From: Nocardia altamirensis NBRC 108246
GTDB taxonomy: Bacteria > Actinomycetota > Actinomycetes > Mycobacteriales > Mycobacteriaceae
Assembly: GCF_001612685.1 (NCBI RefSeq)
Contig: NZ_BDAY01000065.1
Span: forward strand, 1-64,000
Reading direction: 5' to 3'
DNA: 64,000 bases
This document shows positions 16,852-25,564 of this stretch, one piece after another. A program made the translations under genes and the position numbers. The notes below the pieces were generated by a model. That model was not told the origin of the DNA and ran no database searches. It saw only the letters and a list, made by a program, of their open reading frames with translations. How positions within the stretch are numbered: the first letter of the stretch is position 1; each line of letters starts with the position of its first letter.

Positions 16852-18402
16852 GTGACAACCCCTGCTCAAACGACACCGCAGGCACTGCAGCATGCCGCGC
16901 GCACCTTCGGCGCCGCACCCGCGCTGGCCGATGGCGAGGTCCGGCTGGACTGGACGCAGCTGCTCGCCGCGGTCGAGGAGGTGGCAAGGGCACTGATCGC
17001 GCGCGGCGTGCACGCGGGCGATCGGGTCGCGATGTGGGCGCCGAACACCCATCACTGGGTGGTCGCCGCGCTGGCGGCGCACTACGCGGGTGCCGCCCTG
17101 GTGCCACTGAACACGCGCTACGTCGCCGACGAAGCCGCCGACGTGCTGCGAAGGGTGGACGCGAAGGCGCTGTTCATCGCGGGCAGCTTCCTCGGCAGGG
17201 ACCGGCTCGTCGAATTGCACGAGGCCGCACCCGATCTCGCCATCGACACCATCGTCGTCATCCCCGTCGAAGGTGGCGAGAACACCGATATCGCCGCGCT
17301 GGACTGGTCCGAGCTGGCCACCGTCGCCGAGCCGGTCACGCTCGCCGCGGCACGGCAGCGCGCGGCCGAGGTCGGGCCCGACGACATCGCTGACATCCTG
17401 TTCACCTCCGGCACCACCGGGCGCAGCAAAGGCACCCTGGTCGCGCACCGGCAAGCGCTCGCGGTAGTGCGTGCCTGGGCGGAGTGCACCACGCTGAACC
17501 GCAACGATCGGTACCTGGTGGTCAGCCCGTTCTTCCACAACTTCGGGTACAAGGCGGGCATCCTCGCCTGCCTGGTCACCGGCGCGACCCTGGTGCCGCA
17601 GGCGACCTTCGACGTGCCTGCCACCATGCGCACGGTGAGCGAGGAGAAGATCACCGTGCTGCCCGGCCCGCCGACCATCTATCAGACGATCCTCGACTTC
17701 ACCGACCGCGACGACTTCGACTTGAGTAGTTTGCGCGTTGCGGTCACCGGCGCCGCGACGGTGCCGGTGGTGCTCGTCGAACGGATGCGATCTGAGCTGA
17801 AGTTCGACGTCGTCGTCACCGGTTACGGCCTGTCCGAGGCCGCCGGGTTCGGCACCATGTGCCGCGCCGACGACGACGCGGAGACCATCGCGAACACCTG
17901 CGGCCGCCCGATCGCCGACTTCGAACTCCGGCTCGCCGCCAACGGCGAGGTGCTGCTTCGCGGCCCCAACGTGATGCTCGGCTATCTCGACGATCCCGAA
18001 AGTACCTCGGCCACCATCGATTCCGACGGTTGGCTGCACACCGGCGACGTCGGCACGCTCGACGAGCGCGGCTATCTGAAGATCACCGACCGGCTCAAGG
18101 ACATGTACATCTCCGGCGGCTTCAACGTGTACCCGGCCGAGGTGGAACAGGCGCTGGCCCGGCTCGACGGTGTCGCCGAATCCGCGGTCGTCGGGGTGGC
18201 GGATGCCCGAATGGGCGAGGTGGGCAAGGCTTTTGTGGTCCGCAAGCCCGGCGCGCAGCTCACCGAGGACCAGGTGCTGGCGCACGCCACCACGGTGCTC
18301 GCCAACTTCAAGGTGCCCCGGTTCATCGAATTCCGCGATCAGCTGCCCTACAGCGCCGCCGGGAAAGTGCTCAAGCGTCAACTACGTGAGGAGAATTCGT
18401 GA
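16852..18402 (+). CDS. fadD3: HIP-CoA ligase
   Basis: 516 residues, ANL (acyl-CoA synthetase) family. The P-loop-like TSGTTGRSKGT lies near residue 186-196, the adenylation core GYGLSEAAGFGT near 325, and the C-terminal hinge and catalytic Lys region reads DRLKDMYISGGFNVYPAEVE through YSAAGKVLKRQL. FadD3 (Rv3561) activates HIP to its CoA thioester, the entry step of C/D-ring catabolism. The GTG at 16852 has GGAAGGTAAGGA upstream. It opens a five-gene rightward operon and its stop overlaps the hydratase start. Confidence 0.92.
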   Translation: MTTPAQTTPQALQHAARTFGAAPALADGEVRLDWTQLLAAVEEVARALIARGVHAGDRVAMWAPNTHHWVVAALAAHYAGAALVPLNTRYVADEAADVLRRVDAKALFIAGSFLGRDRLVELHEAAPDLAIDTIVVIPVEGGENTDIAALDWSELATVAEPVTLAAARQRAAEVGPDDIADILFTSGTTGRSKGTLVAHRQALAVVRAWAECTTLNRNDRYLVVSPFFHNFGYKAGILACLVTGATLVPQATFDVPATMRTVSEEKITVLPGPPTIYQTILDFTDRDDFDLSSLRVAVTGAATVPVVLVERMRSELKFDVVVTGYGLSEAAGFGTMCRADDDAETIANTCGRPIADFELRLAANGEVLLRGPNVMLGYLDDPESTSATIDSDGWLHTGDVGTLDERGYLKITDRLKDMYISGGFNVYPAEVEQALARLDGVAESAVVGVADARMGEVGKAFVVRKPGAQLTEDQVLAHATTVLANFKVPRFIEFRDQLPYSAAGKVLKRQLREENS

Positions 18403-19286
18403 TGTCGGAACCGATCCCGGACGAGGGTGAGGTCGTCACGTACGAGGTGCGCGGCCGCACGGCAATCGTCACCATGAACCGGCCCGACTACCGCAATGCG
18501 CAGAACTCGGTGATGACCTACGCGCTCGACGCCGCCTTCGAGCGCGCCGTCGAGGACCCCGAGGTCGGCGTGATCGTGTTGGCTGGCAACGGCAAACACT
18601 TCAGCGCCGGGCACGATATCGGCACCCCTGGCCGCGATCATCACATCCGCTATCCGAACAAGGCCGCGCTGTGGTGGGACCACGTGGACAAGGTCGGCGG
18701 CGATCAGCGCTTCGCCCGCGAGCTCGAGGTGTATCTCGGCATGTGCAGGCGCTGGCGCGAGATTCCCAAGCCGACCATCGCGATGGTGCAGGGTGCCTGC
18801 ATCGCGGGCGGGTTGATGCTGGCCTGGGTGTGCGATCTGATCATCGCCTCGGACGACGCCTTCTTCTCCGATCCTGTGGTGCGCATGGGCATTCCGGGTG
18901 TCGAGTACTTCGCGCACCCGTGGGTGATGGGTCCGCGCGCCGCCAAGGAATTCCTGTTCACCGGTGACCGGTTCGGCGCGGCGCAGGCCAAGGAGTGGGG
19001 CATGGTCAACCGGGTGGTGCCGCGCGCCGAGCTGGAGGCCGAGACGCTGGCACTCGCCGAGAAGATCGGCGCGATGCCGCAATTCGGGTTGGCACTGACG
19101 AAGAAAGCGGTGAACCAGGCCGAAGACCTGATGGGCATGCGCGCAGGCATGGACTCGGTGTTCGGGCTGCATCATTTCGCGCACGCGCACAACGCCGAAG
19201 TCGGCGCCGACTCGCTGGGCGGCATGAACGCCAAAACGATGAAGGCGACAGCGACCGGCGACGCGGCACAGAACGGGGCTTCGTAG
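18402..19286 (+). CDS. Enoyl-CoA hydratase/isomerase family protein, extra member of HIP operon
   Basis: 294-residue crotonase. NGKHFSAGHDIGTPG and GACIAGGLMLAWVCDLIIASDDAFFSDPV are the oxyanion-hole and active-site loops; the region after SAGHD has an insertion (RDHHIRYPNKAALWWDHVDKVG) typical of longer actinobacterial EchA proteins. AGGAG lies 8 bases before the ATG. It sits between fadD3 and fadE31, where M. tuberculosis has no such gene as far as I recall, so a hydration step on a ring-derived acyl-CoA is plausible but not established. Confidence 0.8.
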   Translation: MSEPIPDEGEVVTYEVRGRTAIVTMNRPDYRNAQNSVMTYALDAAFERAVEDPEVGVIVLAGNGKHFSAGHDIGTPGRDHHIRYPNKAALWWDHVDKVGGDQRFARELEVYLGMCRRWREIPKPTIAMVQGACIAGGLMLAWVCDLIIASDDAFFSDPVVRMGIPGVEYFAHPWVMGPRAAKEFLFTGDRFGAAQAKEWGMVNRVVPRAELEAETLALAEKIGAMPQFGLALTKKAVNQAEDLMGMRAGMDSVFGLHHFAHAHNAEVGADSLGGMNAKTMKATATGDAAQNGAS

Positions 19287-20429
19287 GTGGATCTCGATTT
19301 CGACACGGCGACACAGGAATTCCAAGCGGAGGTACGCGAGTTCCTCGCGGCGAACAAACCCGAGCAGCCGCTGCCCTCGATGGACACCAAAGCGGGCTTC
19401 GAGGCGCACCGGGCATGGGAACGCACGCTCGCCGACGCCGGCCTGTCCGTGGTTGCCTGGCCGCAGGAGTACGGCGGCCGGGACGCCTCACTGCTGGAGT
19501 GGGTGCTGTTCGAGCAGGAGTACTACGCTGCGGGCGCCCCGGGCCGAGTGAGCCAGAACGGGATATTTCTGCTTGCGCCAACACTGTTCGAACACGGCAC
19601 GCCCGAACAGCTGGCCAGAATCATGCCGAGGATGGCGCGCGGCGACGACATCTGGGCCCAGGCATGGTCGGAGCCGGAAGCGGGCAGCGACCTCGCAGGC
19701 ATTCGCTCGACGGCACGGCGCACCAACGGCGGCTGGCTGCTGAGCGGGCAGAAGACCTGGAGTTCGCGTGCGTCCTACGCGGATTGGGCCTTCGGGCTGT
19801 TCCGCAGCGATCCCGAGGCCGAGCGGCACAAGGGGCTGACCTACGTCATGTTCCCGCTCACCGCGGACGGTGTCTCGGTGCGGCCCATTCCGCAGCTGGA
19901 CGGTGAGCCAGGATTCGCCGAGATCTTCCTCGACGAGGTGTTCGTGCCCGATCGCGACGTGATCGGCGCGCCGGGCGAGGGCTGGCGGGTGGCGATGAGC
20001 ACGTCGAGCAATGAGCGCGGTCTCTCGCTGCGCAGCCCCGGCCGGTTCAGCGCGACGGCGCAACGGCTGATCGATCTCTGGCTGGACACCGGGGACCGGG
20101 CCAACACCGCGCAGCGGGATGCGGTGGTAGACGCCTGGATCGGCAGCGAGGCGTACCGGCTGCACACCTTCGGCACGGTGACCAGGCTCAACGAGGGCGG
20201 CAAGCTCGGCGCGGAATCGTCGATCACCAAGGTGTTCTGGTCCGAGCTCGATATCGCGATGCACGAGACCGCGCTCGACGTGCTCGGCGCCGACGCCGAA
20301 CGAGCCGGACCGTGGACCGACGGCTATCTGTTCTCGCTGTCCGGGCCGATCTATGCGGGCACCAACGAGATTCAGCGCAATATCATCGCCGAGCGGCTGC
20401 TCGGACTACCGAGAGGAAGCAGCCGATGA
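19287..20429 (+). CDS. fadE31: Acyl-CoA dehydrogenase of HIP operon
   Basis: 380 residues, full ACAD fold. WAQAWSEPEAGSDLAGIRSTA is the substrate/FAD loop near residues 127-147, SGQKTWSSRASYADWAFGLF follows, and AGTNEIQRNIIAERLLGLPRGS closes the protein. The GTG start directly follows the hydratase TAG with no gap. FadE31 is reported to form mixed tetramers with a partner FadE chain; here the partners fadE32 and fadE33 are immediately downstream, so the subunits are made in one transcript. Confidence 0.87.
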   Translation: MDLDFDTATQEFQAEVREFLAANKPEQPLPSMDTKAGFEAHRAWERTLADAGLSVVAWPQEYGGRDASLLEWVLFEQEYYAAGAPGRVSQNGIFLLAPTLFEHGTPEQLARIMPRMARGDDIWAQAWSEPEAGSDLAGIRSTARRTNGGWLLSGQKTWSSRASYADWAFGLFRSDPEAERHKGLTYVMFPLTADGVSVRPIPQLDGEPGFAEIFLDEVFVPDRDVIGAPGEGWRVAMSTSSNERGLSLRSPGRFSATAQRLIDLWLDTGDRANTAQRDAVVDAWIGSEAYRLHTFGTVTRLNEGGKLGAESSITKVFWSELDIAMHETALDVLGADAERAGPWTDGYLFSLSGPIYAGTNEIQRNIIAERLLGLPRGSSR

Positions 20430-21430
20430 GATTCGCGCTAAGTCCCGAACAGCTCGACTTCGGCACCAGCGTGCGCAAGCTGCTCGACGCGGGCCGCACG
20501 CCGGCGGCCGTGCGTAGTTGGGCGGTCGGCGATCCGCGGCCGGGGCGCGCGCTGATCCAGCAGTTGGCGGGTGCGGGTGTGCTCGGCCTGGCGATCGACG
20601 AACAGCACGGTGGTGTCGGCGCCGAACCGATCGATCTGGTCGTCGCGTTCATCGAGCTCGGCCGCGCCGCGGTGCCCGGCCCGCTGATCGAGACCGCGGC
20701 CGTGCTACCCGCACTGCTGCAAGCACTTCCGGATCAGGCACCGGCCGCACGCTGGCTGCCCGGCTTCGCCGAGGGCGCCGCGCTCGGCACCATCGCCTTC
20801 GCCACGCCCGATCAGCGCGGCGTCGCGTTGGATGCCGATGCCGCAGAAGTAGTCCTGGTCGCGGAGGACGGAAAGCTTTCCACGGGGCAGCAGACCGGAA
20901 TAGTCCGGTCGATCGATCCGGCCCGCCGCCTGTTCGACGTGACCGCCGACGCGACGGTGGCCGAAGGCGATGCGGTGCGCAACGCCGTTGCCCTCGCGTT
21001 CGACACCGGCGCACTGGCGTGCGCCGCCCAGCTGCTCGGCGCAGGACGGGCCCTGCTCGACGCCACCACCGGATATGCCAAGCAGCGCAAGCAGTTCGGC
21101 AAGCCGATCGGCGAGTTCCAGGCCGTCAAACAGAAACTCGCCGACGTGCTGATCGGGCTGGAGCTGGCCGAGCCACTGCTCTACCGTGCCGCGCTCACCC
21201 TCGGCACTGCCACCCGCGCTCGCGATGTGTCCGCCGCCGTGATCGCCGGTGGCGACGCGGCCTATCGTGCGGCCAGGGCCGCGCTGCAGGTGCACGGCGC
21301 GATCGGCTACACCGCCGAATATGACCTGTCGCTGTGGCTGACCAAGGTCACCGCGCTCCGATCCGCCTGGGGCACAGCCGATCTGCATCGGGCCAGGGTC
21401 GCCCGCGCGCTCAGCGAGGCGCAGTCATGA
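20426..21430 (+). CDS. fadE32: Acyl-CoA dehydrogenase of HIP operon, short partner type
   Basis: 334 residues. MRFALSPEQLDFGTSVRKLL is the usual start, coupled to fadE31 by ATGA. YAKQRKQFGKPIGEFQAVKQKLADVLI near 213-240 is the conserved ACAD C-terminal helix segment, and LQVHGAIGYTAEYDLSLWLTK follows. The mid-region lacks the strong EPEAGSD loop of FadE31, consistent with the lower-similarity subunit of a heteromeric enzyme. FadE32 acts on the ring-opened C/D intermediate in the published pathway. Its stop overlaps the bridging mini-ORF. Confidence 0.85.
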   Translation: MRFALSPEQLDFGTSVRKLLDAGRTPAAVRSWAVGDPRPGRALIQQLAGAGVLGLAIDEQHGGVGAEPIDLVVAFIELGRAAVPGPLIETAAVLPALLQALPDQAPAARWLPGFAEGAALGTIAFATPDQRGVALDADAAEVVLVAEDGKLSTGQQTGIVRSIDPARRLFDVTADATVAEGDAVRNAVALAFDTGALACAAQLLGAGRALLDATTGYAKQRKQFGKPIGEFQAVKQKLADVLIGLELAEPLLYRAALTLGTATRARDVSAAVIAGGDAAYRAARAALQVHGAIGYTAEYDLSLWLTKVTALRSAWGTADLHRARVARALSEAQS

Positions 21431-21507
21431 GTGAACGAAGTGAGCGAATCATGTGCCAGCGCGCCGTGCGCATGACGGAGCCGAGCGCAAGCGAGGCGCA
21501 AGCATGA
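21427..21507 (+). CDS. 26-codon bridging mini-ORF between fadE32 and fadE33 (copy 1)
   Basis: An ATG at 21427 overlaps the fadE32 TGA, and the mini-ORF's own TGA (21505-21507) overlaps the fadE33 ATG (21504), so ribosomes could pass through all three frames. The peptide begins MSERSERIM, has RAVRMTEPSASEA in its second half, and is hydrophilic with no known domain. A diverged copy with the same reading frame and the same double overlap lies at 45551-45625 on the other strand. It may be a translated coupling element or a repeat that happens to stay in frame. Confidence 0.5.
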   Translation: MSERSERIMCQRAVRMTEPSASEAQA

Positions 21508-22556
21508 GCACCGAGCATCAGGAGTTCGCCGCCTCGGTGCGCGGACTCCTCACCAAGCACGCCGGACCCGCCGCCGTGCGTGCGGCGGCGCAGACAGACC
21601 TTGGCTACGACCCGGCGCTGTGGCGGCTGCTGTGCGAACAGATCGGGGTGGCGGCGCTGGCCGTGCCCGAGGAGTACGGCGGGTTCGGGGCGAGCCTGGT
21701 CGAATCCCTGCTGGTGGTCGGCGAACTCGGCCGCACACTGGCCGGAGTTCCAATGCTCGGGTCGGCCGTGCTCGGCGCACAGGCAGTGCTGCTGTCCGGC
21801 GATACGCAGGCGTGCGCCAGGCTGCTACCCGAGGTAGCCGTTGGCTCCCGCACCCTCGCGGTGTGCTGGGCAGGCGAAAGCGGCTGGGACCGGCCAGGAG
21901 TCGCCGAATCCGGCGGAACACTCACCGGCACGGCACATTACGTGCTCGACGGCATCGGCGCGCACACGCTGATCGTGGTCAACCCAGACGGCTTCTTCGA
22001 GGTCGACCCGACCGCGGCCGGGGTGACGCGGACCGCGGCGCCGACCATGGACCCGACCCGCAAGCTGACCACCATCGCGTTCGAGTCGGTCGCCGCCCGG
22101 CGCCTCGGCACTGCCGATGCCGCGCCCGCCCTGGCCCGATTGCGCGAGATCGCTTGGGCCGCAGTGGCTGCCGAGCAGGTCGGCGCCGCCGAGCGGTGTC
22201 TGGAGATGACCGTCGAGTACAGCAAGTCCCGGGTGCAGTTCGGCCGGGCGATCGGCAGCTTCCAGGCGCTCAAGCATCGGATGGCCGACATGTACGTGCT
22301 GCTGGAATCGGCCAAGTCGGCCTCGGCAGCGGCCGCGCTCGCAGTCGCCGAGCAGAGCCCGACTGTCGCCGAGGACGTCTGGGCCGCCCGCGTGCACTGC
22401 TCGGAGGCGTTCACCGCGATCGTCGCCGAGACCGTCCAGCTGCACGGTGGCATCGCCATCACGTGGGAGCACGACGCGCACCTGTACTTCAAGCGAGCCC
22501 ATGGCACCGCGCAGCTCTTCGGCACACCGCGTCGTCCGCTGCCGCAGACCGCCTGA
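21504..22556 (+). CDS. fadE33: Acyl-CoA dehydrogenase of HIP operon, short partner type
   Basis: 350 residues. MSTEHQEFAASVRGLL opens the N-terminal helical domain; YSKSRVQFGRAIGSFQALKHRMADMYVLLESA near 235-265 and LHGGIAITWEHDAHLYFKRAH near 312-332 are the C-terminal ACAD signatures. It resembles FadE32 in lacking a clear EPEAGSD loop. Order fadE31-32-33 matches Rv3562-3564. It ends the operon before a strong hairpin. Confidence 0.87.
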   Translation: MSTEHQEFAASVRGLLTKHAGPAAVRAAAQTDLGYDPALWRLLCEQIGVAALAVPEEYGGFGASLVESLLVVGELGRTLAGVPMLGSAVLGAQAVLLSGDTQACARLLPEVAVGSRTLAVCWAGESGWDRPGVAESGGTLTGTAHYVLDGIGAHTLIVVNPDGFFEVDPTAAGVTRTAAPTMDPTRKLTTIAFESVAARRLGTADAAPALARLREIAWAAVAAEQVGAAERCLEMTVEYSKSRVQFGRAIGSFQALKHRMADMYVLLESAKSASAAAALAVAEQSPTVAEDVWAARVHCSEAFTAIVAETVQLHGGIAITWEHDAHLYFKRAHGTAQLFGTPRRPLPQTA

Positions 22557-22565
22557 GTTCCCTCT

Positions 22566-22599
22566 CGAAGCCCCGGCGAGCCCGCTCGCTGGGGCTTCG
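22566..22599 (+). terminator. Hairpin terminator after fadE33
   Basis: CGAAGCCCC pairs with GGGGCTTCG, with inner GCGAG/CTCGC extending the stem, starting 9 bases after the fadE33 stop. Confidence 0.75.
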
Positions 22600-22643
22600 A
22601 CCGAGGCCGATTGGCCACATGGATAGTTAGCTTATGTAATAAT

Positions 22644-23138
22644 ATGCCTGTGCGGCACGCTCAGGTAACCACAGCAGATGACATCATCGTCGATCTTCTC
22701 GTCACCGCGGGCAGGCTCACCCGGCTGGCCGGTGTCATCAGTCGCGACGACCTGCCCCGCGCCGTCCTGCGGGCACTCGCGGTGCTCGACGAACACGGCG
22801 CCGTGCGGGTGAGCGAGTTCGCCAGGATCGACCGCTGCTCCCAGCCCGCGGCAACGACGCTGATCGGCAGGCTGGTCGCGGATGGCTTCGCGACCAGACG
22901 CAAGGACACCGAGGACTCCAGGGCCGTCGTCGTCGAACTCACCCAGGCCGGGCGCAACCGGCTCACCCAGGCGCGCAAGGCCTTCGCCACCGCACTCACC
23001 ACCCGGCTGGACAGCTTCGACACCGCGCGGCTCGCGCAACTCGACACCGATCTCAACGAACTGCTGGATGCACTGAAAACGGCTACGCGACAGCCGCACA
23101 GCGGCACCGAGCCCGCAGCGGTCGCCGTCGGCGACTGA
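22644..23138 (+). CDS. MarR-family transcriptional regulator
   Basis: 164 residues. The winged helix spans EHGAVRVSEFARIDRCSQPAATTLIGRLVADGFATRRKDTEDSRAVVVELT, including the DSR-type wing near residue 93. The ATG at 22644 lies in an unusually AT-rich stretch (GCTTATGTAATAATATG) without a ribosome binding site, so a leaderless transcript is likely, with TATGTAAT as a possible -10. It has no obvious divergent target, and the next gene (DUF427) follows 34 bases later on the same strand. The ligand is unknown. Confidence 0.8.
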   Translation: MPVRHAQVTTADDIIVDLLVTAGRLTRLAGVISRDDLPRAVLRALAVLDEHGAVRVSEFARIDRCSQPAATTLIGRLVADGFATRRKDTEDSRAVVVELTQAGRNRLTQARKAFATALTTRLDSFDTARLAQLDTDLNELLDALKTATRQPHSGTEPAAVAVGD

Positions 23139-23172
23139 GCCGACGGCCCGGCCGGGAGTACCGTCGAATGGT

Positions 23173-23925
23173 ATGGGCGAAGTACAGCGAGGGCGGGTAA
23201 AGATCGAGGCCGGTCACAAGCGCGTGCGGGTCTATCTCGGCGGGCAGATCGTGGCCGATACGACGCGGCCGGTGCTGGTGTGGGAGAGTCCGCACTATCC
23301 GACGTACTACCTGCCGGTCGCGGATCTCCACGCGAAGCTGGAGCCGACCGGGAACAGCCGTCGATCCCCGAGCCGTGGCGACGCGCTCGAATACGACGTG
23401 GTCATCGATGGCACCACCGCGGCGGCCGCGGCACTGCGCTATCACGATTCACCGCTGACCGAGCTGAACGATCTGGTGCGGCTCGAGTGGGCCGAGATGG
23501 ACGAATGGTTCGAGGAGGACGAGCCGGTGTACGTCCATCCGCGCGATCCGTACACCAGGGTGGACATCCTCGGCAGCTCGCGGCATGTGCGCGTCGAGAT
23601 CGACGGCGTCACCGTCGCCGACTCGCACTCGCCGCGCATTCTGTTCGAAACCGGGCTGCCCGCACGGTATTACCTGCCGATGACCGATGTGCGGATGGAT
23701 CTGCTGCGGCCGACGGACACCCACACCAGTTGCCCGTACAAGGGCACCGCCGACTACTGGACCGTCCGCGTCGGCGACAAGGACTACCGGGACTACGTGT
23801 GGGGCTATCGGACACCGCTGCCGGAGAGCCAGAAGGTCGCCGGGCTGGTCTGCTTCTACAACGAGAAGGTCGATATCTATCTCGACGGCGAGCTGCTGGA
23901 GCGGCCGCACAGTCCGTTCAGCTGA
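23173..23925 (+). CDS. Tandem DUF427 domain protein
   Basis: 250 residues built from two copies of the DUF427 beta-fold. Copy 1 covers roughly residues 10-95 (VRVYLGGQIVADTTRPVLVW then YPTYYLPVADL); copy 2 covers 130-215 (VRVEIDGVTVADSHSPRILF then ARYYLPMTDVRMDLL) and continues to CPYKGTADYWTV and FYNEKVDIYLDG. DUF427 proteins are common in actinobacteria with no established function. No signal peptide. It overlaps the end of the convergent kinase gene by 8 bases. Confidence 0.8.
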   Translation: MGEVQRGRVKIEAGHKRVRVYLGGQIVADTTRPVLVWESPHYPTYYLPVADLHAKLEPTGNSRRSPSRGDALEYDVVIDGTTAAAAALRYHDSPLTELNDLVRLEWAEMDEWFEEDEPVYVHPRDPYTRVDILGSSRHVRVEIDGVTVADSHSPRILFETGLPARYYLPMTDVRMDLLRPTDTHTSCPYKGTADYWTVRVGDKDYRDYVWGYRTPLPESQKVAGLVCFYNEKVDIYLDGELLERPHSPFS

Positions 23926-24799
23926 GCCGGTAGCCGGTGAGGCCGTCCGCCAGCTCGGCCGCGTCACCGTCCCGGTGGGCGGCCAGCGCCTGCTGAAGCG
24001 CGAAAGTTCCTTGGATGACGGCGATTCGGGCAGCGAGGTCACCGTCGGCCGGGTGGGCCAGTTCGAGCAGGGCACGCAGCACCGGTGTGCCGTAGCCTGC
24101 ACCGAGCGCGGCATAGTCCTCGGCGGGGTCGCCGAGGGCCGCATCGTCCCAGTCGACGACGCCGCGCAGTTCGGGTCGGCCGGTGATGTTGTCCCACAGG
24201 AGGTTTGCGCCGCCGAGGTCGCCGTGGACGATTGTGCGGGTCAGGTGTGGCAGCGAGTCGAGTGCGGACAGCTCACGTTCGGCTCGTTCCCGCCCTGCGG
24301 TGTCCATCAGTGGATACAGCTCGGCGCGAACACCGTCAGCGAATTCGCGCCAGCGACAGGCAGTGGTCGACGGAAGCAACTCGCGTAGCGCGTCGTTACG
24401 GCCTGCCACCGACAACCTGACCAGCAGCGCATGGCATTGCCGGGCAACGGCTTCCGCGATCGTCCGCTGCTGCGTCACGGCGTAGTCCAGTGGCGCGCCA
24501 GGGATCCGCGTCAAGACGAGATACGGCACCTGCTCATCAGGCCCGGCGACGGCGAGCGGTTCCGGAACCGCGACGCCGAGGGCGATGTCGGCCAGCGCCC
24601 GCAGCACACCTGCACAGGCAGGTAGTCGTGCCGCCGCCGCCTCGGTGCGCGCCAGCCGCACCACCCGTGCCGATCCGAGCACCACGAAATGGAACTGGCC
24701 CTCGTGCACGGTGAGCTCAGCCGACGTCGCGCCGGGCAGCAGCCGACCGAGCAACTCCCGGTGCGCCTCGATCAACCCGCGCGCAGCTGCCGATTCCAT
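23918..24799 (-). CDS. Aminoglycoside phosphotransferase-family kinase
   Basis: 293 residues with the APH/choline kinase fold. HGDLGGANLLWDN near residue 190 is the Brenner catalytic loop (Asp as base, Asn for metal) and VDWDDAALGDPAEDYAALG the second metal-binding Asp. LTRIPGAPLDYAV lies in the hinge region. Such proteins phosphorylate small alcohols, sugars or antibiotics; the substrate cannot be read from sequence. The ATG at 24799 avoids the tRNA-His upstream. Confidence 0.75.
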   Translation of the reverse strand: MESAAARGLIEAHRELLGRLLPGATSAELTVHEGQFHFVVLGSARVVRLARTEAAAARLPACAGVLRALADIALGVAVPEPLAVAGPDEQVPYLVLTRIPGAPLDYAVTQQRTIAEAVARQCHALLVRLSVAGRNDALRELLPSTTACRWREFADGVRAELYPLMDTAGRERAERELSALDSLPHLTRTIVHGDLGGANLLWDNITGRPELRGVVDWDDAALGDPAEDYAALGAGYGTPVLRALLELAHPADGDLAARIAVIQGTFALQQALAAHRDGDAAELADGLTGYRLS

Positions 24800-24838
24800 G
24801 CCTGGATACCTACCCGCCAACGGTCGATGTCGCATCAT

Positions 24839-24914
24839 TGGGGTGAGTGACCGGACTTGAACCCGCGACCTCCTGGACCACAACCAGGCGCTCTGCCAGC
24901 TGAGCTACACCCAC
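24839..24914 (-). tRNA. tRNA-His (anticodon GTG), CCA encoded
   Basis: On the minus strand the cloverleaf starts GTGGGTGTAGCTCAG, has anticodon loop TTGTGGT (GTG), T-arm GGTTCAAGTCC and acceptor CACTCAC followed by C73 and an encoded CCA. The base upstream (24915) is G in the transcript and can pair with C73 as the extra G-1 that defines tRNA-His. One G-T wobble is present in the acceptor stem. Confidence 0.93.
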
Positions 24915-25011
24915 CATGTGCAGCGAGGGTAACCCGGCGGTTCGGTTCCGGTCTCCTGAATTTCGCTCGCGCGTCCGGCGGCTGCGCCCTCGGATCAGGC
25001 ATAGTCGAATC

Positions 25012-25422
25012 ATGATCGACAACCGACCCGCGCTCGCCGCCGCCCTCGACCTGTCCCCGCACCCGGAAGGCGGCTGGTTCCGCGAAACCTGGCGCAGTGC
25101 GGTGGAATTCACCCCGGAAGGGTACGAAGGCAGCCGGTCGAGCGGGACGGCGATCCATTTCCTGCTGATGCCGGGCGAACAGTCCGCGCCGCACACGGTG
25201 CGCTCCGACGAGCTGTGGCTCTGGCATCGGGGTGGTCCGCTGGTGCTGAACATCGGCGGCGAAGAAATCGTGCTCGGCCCCGACGTCGAGCACGGTCAGG
25301 TGCTGCAGGCGGTGGTGCCCGGCGGCGTCAGCCAAGCCGCGCGCCCCGCAGGCGACGACTACGTGCTCGTCAGCTGCTTCGTCTCCCCCGGCTTCGACTT
25401 CGCCGACTTCACCATGGATTGA
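25012..25422 (+). CDS. Cupin-superfamily protein, DUF985 type
   Basis: 136 residues. LSPHPEGGWFRETWRS near residue 13 is the DUF985 start; GTAIHFLLMPGEQSAPHTVRSDELWLWHRGGPL contains the His-rich cupin motif 1, and SCFVSPGFDFADF is the end signature. It forms a small beta-barrel, possibly a sugar epimerase-like or metal-binding protein, substrate unknown. Its stop codon lies at the edge of a strong hairpin. Confidence 0.8.
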   Translation: MIDNRPALAAALDLSPHPEGGWFRETWRSAVEFTPEGYEGSRSSGTAIHFLLMPGEQSAPHTVRSDELWLWHRGGPLVLNIGGEEIVLGPDVEHGQVLQAVVPGGVSQAARPAGDDYVLVSCFVSPGFDFADFTMD

Positions 25423-25468
25423 TCCGCACGACGACGCCTCGCTTCGCTCGACTTTCGTCGTGCGGATC
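25421..25468 (+). terminator. Hairpin terminator after cupin gene
   Basis: GATCCGCACGACGA and TCGTCGTGCGGATC form a perfect 14-bp stem with a 20-base loop, beginning within the cupin stop codon. It may also end the leftward araC transcript in the opposite direction. Confidence 0.7.
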
Positions 25469-25564
25469 CGACGCTGCTGTTCGACCGGGGGCGCTTCGCT
25501 TCCCCGGGTCGAGATATACCGACCGCTGACCACCACATCCCCGGCGATACGGGGACGACCACGG

